Assembly: GCA_002345625.1 (NCBI GenBank)
Contig: DDWE01000126.1
Coordinates: forward strand, 3,133-12,757
From: Desulfuromonadaceae bacterium UBA2294
GTDB lineage: Bacteria; Desulfobacterota; Desulfuromonadia; Desulfuromonadales; UBA2294
Direction of reading: 5' to 3'
Length of the DNA stretch: 9,625 nucleotides
Of this stretch, positions 5,573 through 9,625 are shown piece by piece; the stretch's first letter is position 1, and each line of letters begins with the position of its first letter. The translations under genes and the position numbers were made by a program. The notes beneath the pieces were generated by a model. The model was not told where the DNA came from. It was given only the letters and a program-made list of their open reading frames with translations, and ran no database searches.

Positions 5573-6301
5573 TCAGGCACCGAAGACCCTTTGCAGTATT
5601 TGCGAGGTGCGTTTGAGCGGGTCATGCCGAATGGCAGCCTCCTCCTCGGCCAGATAGTAAAAGATCCCCTGCATCGCCTGATTGACCACGTAGTCTGTCA
5701 GGTCGGCTTCGATCTTTGGCGCCAGCGGGAGAGCATTGTACTCCTGCAGAGCTTTTTTATAGGTGCGCACGGCCCCGACTTCATTCAGACAACGGTCCAC
5801 CACCGGTTGCATACTGAGCGCCAGTTGAGGCGACATCTTCCCTTCGAAGTAACGGGTAGCCGCATCGTCCTGCCCGTTGAGGATAGGCTGCAGGTCGGCC
5901 ATGCGCAGGTCACGAATGGCTTGCCAGAAGAGGGCTTTGGCTTGCGGTGCTGCAGCCTCGGCGGCCCGGTTCAGGCGCTCCTCAAGTTCGTTGAAACTGC
6001 GATCAAGGCCAACCTTTCGCGCATAGCTTCTGGCCGTTGCAATTTTTTCCGGGAGGGGGATGAAGACCTTCGGGTCGGCGTAGTAGCCGTTGCGCCGGCC
6101 AAGCTGGATCACGACCCGTTCACTGCCGACGCGCAAGGCCTCGCGCAGCCCGGCATCGATCTCGGTTGCAGTCAAAGGGGCGGATCGTGATGATGCCGAT
6201 GAGATTTGCCCAAGAACACTGCGCCCGGTCTGCTGCCACTGGGTTTCCGTACAGGAGGTCAGCAATAACAGTCCGAGCAGGGGGAGGTGGTGACGTCGCA
6301 T
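5573..6301 (-). CDS. DUF4197 family lipoprotein
   Basis: A 242-residue protein. Starting at ATG 6301-6299 it has a short lipoprotein signal, MRRHHLPLLGLLLL, with lipobox LTSC (14-17), so C17 is the lipidated residue. The body carries the typical DUF4197 features: TATEIDAGLREALRVGSERVV, then a YYADPKVFIPLPEKI segment, helical repeats and a C-terminal LTDYVVNQAMQGIFYYLAEEEAAIR followed by DPLKRTSQILQRVFG. Family members are all-helical envelope proteins of unknown function, common in proteobacteria, and near this length. The upstream GAGAG is a modest ribosome site; the ATG at 6322 lacks one and would push the signal peptide inward. First gene of the minus-strand run leading to the membrane and VOC proteins. 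I found no convincing promoter for it within 6302-6420. Confidence 0.88.
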   Translation of the reverse strand: MRRHHLPLLGLLLLTSCTETQWQQTGRSVLGQISSASSRSAPLTATEIDAGLREALRVGSERVVIQLGRRNGYYADPKVFIPLPEKIATARSYARKVGLDRSFNELEERLNRAAEAAAPQAKALFWQAIRDLRMADLQPILNGQDDAATRYFEGKMSPQLALSMQPVVDRCLNEVGAVRTYKKALQEYNALPLAPKIEADLTDYVVNQAMQGIFYYLAEEEAAIRHDPLKRTSQILQRVFGA

Positions 6302-6450
6302 TTTGTTGTCTCTCGCGGTCATAGTTCAGAATCTGGGTAAAAGGCGTACATGCTCAGAAGAGATCAATGAGCACGAGCGGAACGGGCTTTATCCCGTCTT
6401 GATTCCTTCTTTTTGACGATGGCCTTTTTCGACGCTTGCCGTCGATAACT

Positions 6451-6665
6451 TTGGCAAAAAGGTAGCATCCTGCTGCCTCGCTGTCGACCTGCTTTTTGCA
6501 TGGATTCAGTGTGTTAACGACTCAGTCATCCAATGATGAATAAAACGCTTAATTTCTCGGATCAAAAACGCTATAATCCAAAGTTCTGTCTGCCACCTGT
6601 GTTGGTCGCTGGGCTGCTTGCGGTTGGTTTCTTCCCGCGTCAGTCTGCTCACGGTTGGCAAAAAG
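6451..6665 (+). repeat. Direct repeat TTGGCAAAAAG, two copies
   Basis: Exact 11-mer copies at 6451-6461 and 6655-6665, about 204 nt apart, flank the predicted pfaD promoter, one upstream of it and one in the leader. They may be regulator half-sites or chance in an A/T-rich spacer. Confidence 0.3.
6549..6577 (+). promoter_or_regulatory. Probable pfaD-pfaA promoter
   Basis: A perfect -10 TATAAT (6572-6577) with a weak -35 TTAATT (6549-6554) at 17-nt spacing. Transcription would begin near 6584, leaving a leader of about 130 nt before the GTG start of pfaD. The weak -35 suggests dependence on an activator, which is inference. Confidence 0.5.
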
Positions 6666-6714
6666 AGAACACAAACCAGAAATTCCGCATAATTGACCTC
6701 GTCAGGAGATGTGA

Positions 6715-8343
6715 GTGTTGGAACGTTTCGACTCGAATCAACGACCGTTGCTCGGTTACTTTCAGCCCGACAAGACGGCCCCGCCGGGTCATCTTGATGC
6801 CCTGCGTCGCGTTCGCCAGCCGCTCTATGTTCTGGCACAACAGTGTGACACACAGTTGTTGACCGGCACAGTCGACGCGGATTCTTCAGAGGTGCAAAAG
6901 CAGGGCTTTACCGGGTTGGTGTTGCCGTGCCCCCTCGAGAGTCTTGGTGATGCCGGGTTCTGTCGTGACCATGCGATCCGCTACCCGTATATCGGCGGAT
7001 CTATGGCCAAGGGGATCAGCTCGGTGTCGATGGTTGAGGCTCTGGCCAAGGCCGGTATGCTCGGATTCTTTGGTGCCGCCGGACTGTTGGTCGAAGAGGT
7101 CGAAGCAGCGATCGATCAACTGCAAAGCTGCGCTGCCGGCTGTTCCTACGGCTTTAACCTCATCCATAGTCCGAATGAACCCGATCTTGAGAATGCCCTG
7201 GTTGACCTCTACCTGCGTCGCGGGATTCATCTGGTTGAAGCCTCGGCTTTTCTCGCCCTGACCCCGGCTCTGGTGCGCTACCGGACCCACGGCATCCATC
7301 GTGATGAGCAGGGGCAGGTGGTCACTCCGAACCGGGTTATTGCCAAGATTTCCAGGGAGGAGGTCGCCGCCAAGTTTTTTGCCCCGCCGCCGGAGCGTTT
7401 TTTGCATGATCTCGTCGCTGCCGGGCAGTTGACTGCTGAGCAGGCACTCCTGGCTACTGAAATCCCCATGGCCCAGGATGTGACCGTTGAAGCCGATTCC
7501 GGTGGCCACACCGACAACCGACCGGCGCTGGCGCTTTTCCCGACCATTCTGGCGCAGAAAAATGCCTGTCAGAAACTGTATGGATACAGGCAGAAGCTGC
7601 GCGTCGGTCTGGGTGGCGGCATCGCGACACCGGCGTCAGCTGCCGCGGCCTTTACCTTGGGGGCCGCCTATCTGGTGACTGGGACGGTCAATCAGGCCTG
7701 TATCGAGTCGGGGACGTGCGATGAAGTCCGGCAGTTGCTGGCCGAAACCCGGCAAGCCGATGTGACCATGGCCCCATCCGGCGATATGTTCGAAATGGGG
7801 GTCAAGGTTCAGGTGATCAAGCGTGGTACAATGTTCTCCATGCGCGCCGCCAAGCTCTACGAACTGTACCGGGCTCACGGTAGTATTGAAGCGCTGCCGG
7901 TCGACGAGCGGAATAAGCTTGAAAAGACCGTCTTCTGCAAAAACCTTGATCAGGTCTGGACGGAAACGCGCAGTTATTTCAGTCAGCGCGACCCGCGTCA
8001 ACTGGCCAAGGCAGAGGCCGATCCGAAGTACAAAATGGCATTGGTGTTTCGCTGGTATCTTGGCCAATCGCCGGTCTGGGCCAATCGTGGCGAATCTGCC
8101 CGACGGCTCGATTATCAGATCTGGTGCGGACCGGCCATGGGTGCATTTAATGAATGGGTCAAAGGGAGCTTTCTTGAAGCTCCCGGGCAACGACGCGTGG
8201 CCACGGTTGCGTGGAATATTCTCTTTGGTGCCGCAGTGATCCTGCGCGCCAATCAACTCAAGTTGCAGGGCGTTGACCTCGAAGACGAGGCAGAACTGAC
8301 TGCACCGCTTGAAATCGATCAGATCAAGGAGTTTCTCAGTTGA
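6715..8343 (+). CDS. pfaD: PfaD-type enoyl reductase of a polyunsaturated fatty acid/secondary-lipid synthase
   Basis: A 542-residue FMN-dependent TIM-barrel protein related to 2-nitropropane dioxygenase/FabK-type enoyl reductases. In Pfa synthases, PfaD acts in trans to reduce enoyl-ACP intermediates. Diagnostic segments: IRYPYIGGSMAKGISSVSMVEAL near residues 88-110, ADSGGHTDNRP at 260-270 (active-site region), GLGGGIATP from residue 299 in the phosphate-binding loop, then AYLVTGTVNQACIESGT, and MAPSGDMFEMGVKVQVIKRGTMFSMRA, a stretch typical of PfaD. Length is normal (540-560). The start is GTG 6715, 6 nt after AGGAG (6704-6708). The C-terminus contains its own AAGGAG (8326-8331) for the next gene, and the stop overlaps that TTG start by four bases. 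Adjacent placement to a PfaA-like ketosynthase confirms the assignment. Localisation is cytoplasmic. The final product cannot be told from this part. Confidence 0.93.
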   Translation: MLERFDSNQRPLLGYFQPDKTAPPGHLDALRRVRQPLYVLAQQCDTQLLTGTVDADSSEVQKQGFTGLVLPCPLESLGDAGFCRDHAIRYPYIGGSMAKGISSVSMVEALAKAGMLGFFGAAGLLVEEVEAAIDQLQSCAAGCSYGFNLIHSPNEPDLENALVDLYLRRGIHLVEASAFLALTPALVRYRTHGIHRDEQGQVVTPNRVIAKISREEVAAKFFAPPPERFLHDLVAAGQLTAEQALLATEIPMAQDVTVEADSGGHTDNRPALALFPTILAQKNACQKLYGYRQKLRVGLGGGIATPASAAAAFTLGAAYLVTGTVNQACIESGTCDEVRQLLAETRQADVTMAPSGDMFEMGVKVQVIKRGTMFSMRAAKLYELYRAHGSIEALPVDERNKLEKTVFCKNLDQVWTETRSYFSQRDPRQLAKAEADPKYKMALVFRWYLGQSPVWANRGESARRLDYQIWCGPAMGAFNEWVKGSFLEAPGQRRVATVAWNILFGAAVILRANQLKLQGVDLEDEAELTAPLEIDQIKEFLS

Positions 8344-9625
8344 ATAAAAACAGCGGAGAACAGAAGAGTCCGGCCGGCGCAGCGACGCCACTGGCCATCG
8401 TTGGTGTCGGCTGCCTTTTCCCCCAGGCCGAAAATGCCGGTACCTTCTGGACCAATATCAAAAATGGCGCCGATGCTATCACCGAGGTTCCCGAAACTCA
8501 CTGGCGATCCGACGACTATTTTGATCCCGACCCCAAGTCTCCGGATAAGGTTTACGCCAAGTACGGTGGTTTTCTGTCGCCGGTGGCTTTCAATCCGATG
8601 GAGTACGGGATCCTCCCCAATGCGCTGGAGGCGATCGACACCTCGCAGTTGCTCGGCCTGGTTGCCGTTGATCAAGCGTTGCAGGACGCCGGTTACACAC
8701 CGGATAAAGAGTTCGACCGGGATCGGGTCAGCGTCATCATTGGTGTGACCGGAACACTGGAACTGGTCGTCCCCCTCGGCGCCCGTCTCGGCCATCCACG
8801 CTGGCGCGAGGCGTTAAAAGATGCCGGCATCGCCGACGCCATCGCCGAAGATGTTATGCAGCGCATCAGCGACTCTTACGTCCCCTGGCAGGAGAACTCC
8901 TTTCCCGGCTTGCTCGGCAACGTCGTCGCCGGCCGGATCAGCAAGCATTTCAATTTCGGCGGCACCAACTGTGTCGTCGATGCCGCCTGCGGCAGCTCCC
9001 TCAGTGCCCTCAATCTGGCGGCGCTGGAGCTGGCCGCCGGCAAATCCGACATGGTGATCACCGGCGGCATCGATACCTTCAACGATATCTTCATGTACAC
9101 CTGCTTCAGCAAGACCCCGGCCCTGTCGCCGTCGGGTCATGCCAAACCGTTTGACGCCAACGCCGACGGCACTACCCTCGGTGAAGGGTTGGGGATTGTC
9201 GTTATCAAACGTCTGGCTGATGCCGAGCGTGACGGTGACAAAATCTACGCCGTCGTCAAGGGGATCGGTGCCTCAAGCGACGGTCGTGGCGGTGCCATTT
9301 ACGAGCCGAGCGCCAACGGTCAGCAGAAAGCGTTGCGCCGGGCCTACGAGCAGGCCGGTGTCGATCCTCTGACCATCGAACTGATCGAAGCCCATGGCAC
9401 CGGCACCAAGGTTGGTGATGCGGTTGAAGTGACAGCTCTGAAGTCAGTCTTTGGTGAGGCCGAGCTCCCCTGGTGTGCCATCGGGTCGATCAAATCACAG
9501 ATCGGCCATACCAAGGCGGCAGCCGGTTCTGCCGGCCTGATCAAGGTTGCCATGGCGTTGTACAACAAGACCCTGCCGCCGACGATCAAAGTTCTGCAAC
9601 CGCAGGATGCGGTCACCGCCGCGAC
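8340..9625 (+). CDS. pfaA: PfaA-type multidomain synthase, N-terminal ketosynthase domain (partial)
   Basis: The first 428 residues of a type I polyketide/PUFA synthase; the gene runs off the window. The start is TTG 8340-8342, inside TTGA shared with the pfaD stop, with AAGGAG at 8326-8331, so translation is coupled. After a short polar leader, a beta-ketoacyl synthase begins at about residue 18 (LAIVGVGCLFPQAENAGTFW). Active-site residues are all present: C217 in VVDAACGSS, H352 in EAHGTGTKVGD and H390 in IGSIKSQIGHTKAAAG. NPMEYGILPNALEAID, WQENSFPGLLGNVVAGRI and FSKTPALSPSG resemble the KS of Shewanella-type PfaA rather than modular PKSs. Family knowledge predicts that AT, tandem ACPs and KR/DH domains follow, with a PfaC-like protein nearby; none is in view. 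Its role is chain elongation by condensation with malonyl-ACP. The gene symbol rests on similarity and context; a general pfa-like PKS is the alternative. Confidence 0.9.
   Translation, partial: MNKNSGEQKSPAGAATPLAIVGVGCLFPQAENAGTFWTNIKNGADAITEVPETHWRSDDYFDPDPKSPDKVYAKYGGFLSPVAFNPMEYGILPNALEAIDTSQLLGLVAVDQALQDAGYTPDKEFDRDRVSVIIGVTGTLELVVPLGARLGHPRWREALKDAGIADAIAEDVMQRISDSYVPWQENSFPGLLGNVVAGRISKHFNFGGTNCVVDAACGSSLSALNLAALELAAGKSDMVITGGIDTFNDIFMYTCFSKTPALSPSGHAKPFDANADGTTLGEGLGIVVIKRLADAERDGDKIYAVVKGIGASSDGRGGAIYEPSANGQQKALRRAYEQAGVDPLTIELIEAHGTGTKVGDAVEVTALKSVFGEAELPWCAIGSIKSQIGHTKAAAGSAGLIKVAMALYNKTLPPTIKVLQPQDAVTAA

Larger units (their letters stand above)
6302..6714. other. 413-nt divergent intergenic region with several inverted repeats
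   Basis: There is no credible gene here. It separates the DUF4197 run from the pfa genes. Structure seen: ACGGG/CCCGT hairpin (6382-6386 with 6393-6397); TCGACG/CGTCGA (6429-6434 with 6440-6445) nested inside CCTTTTT/AAAAAGG (6423-6429 with 6456-6462); a 7-bp stem GGTAGCA/TGCTGCC (6461-6467 with 6471-6477, one G-U pair); a repeated 11-mer; and a TATAAT promoter element. The region could contain regulator sites or a small RNA, but no known riboswitch consensus is recognisable. Confidence 0.5.

Noticed and set aside
5495..6190. A 231-residue plus-strand ORF
   Set aside because: Antisense to the DUF4197 and membrane-protein genes, which have signal peptides, family motifs and ribosome sites.
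6453..6467. Sigma54 (-24/-12) promoter
   Set aside because: GG and GC have the right spacing, but the flanking bases match poorly and the site lies about 250 nt from the gene; the TATAAT is a better candidate.
6533..6862. A 109-residue plus-strand ORF ahead of and overlapping pfaD
   Set aside because: No SD, odd composition, and it overlaps pfaD in another frame by nearly 150 nt; the predicted TATAAT lies inside it.
7636..8391. A 251-residue minus-strand ORF
   Set aside because: Antisense to the 3' part of pfaD and the start of the synthase; no family features.
1..9625. CRISPR array, tRNA/rRNA, insertion sequence or defence system
   Set aside because: No regularly spaced repeats, no structural RNA signature, no transposase or nuclease motif in any frame.

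Overview
The window (GC-rich coding DNA, AT-rich spacers) reads as a piece of a free-living, probably anaerobic Deltaproteobacterium of the Desulfuromonadales type (Geobacter/Desulfuromonas/Pelobacter relatives). This is inferred from gene content: an in-frame UGA (selenocysteine) HesB-like gene, a DUF2914 secreted protein, a DUF4197 lipoprotein, an HtpG with an NAVDA N-box, and a PfaD + PfaA-type secondary-lipid synthase. No 16S or other strict taxonomic marker is present.

Layout. 1-1128 (minus): a cut-off UMF1/Atg22-like MFS transporter, overlapped by 4 nt by a small cysteine-cluster (YcgN/UPF0260-like) protein, preceded by a secreted DUF2914 protein with a good promoter. 1144-1270: AT-rich divergent promoter region. 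1271-2019 (plus): a 93-residue HesB/IscA-like selenoprotein whose ORF is interrupted by UGA codon 33, then a small lipoprotein. A bidirectional terminator at 2040-2074 separates these from the convergent minus-strand block. 2138-4571 (minus): Hsp90 chaperone HtpG followed 31 nt later by a membrane-anchored or exported coiled-coil protein. 4656-6301 (minus): a tight run of DUF4197 lipoprotein, small membrane protein and VOC/glyoxalase-fold protein. 6302-6714: a 413-nt divergent intergenic region with hairpins, a repeated 11-mer and a perfect TATAAT. 6715-9625 (plus): PfaD-type enoyl reductase (GTG start) overlapping a PfaA-type ketosynthase protein (TTG start), which runs off the window.

The two items of most interest are the selenoprotein, which an ordinary gene caller would break or miss, with its candidate bacterial SECIS hairpin, and the start of a polyunsaturated-fatty-acid/secondary-lipid synthase cluster in which pfaD is first and translationally coupled to the multidomain synthase. 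I see no rRNA, tRNA, CRISPR array, insertion sequence or phage gene.
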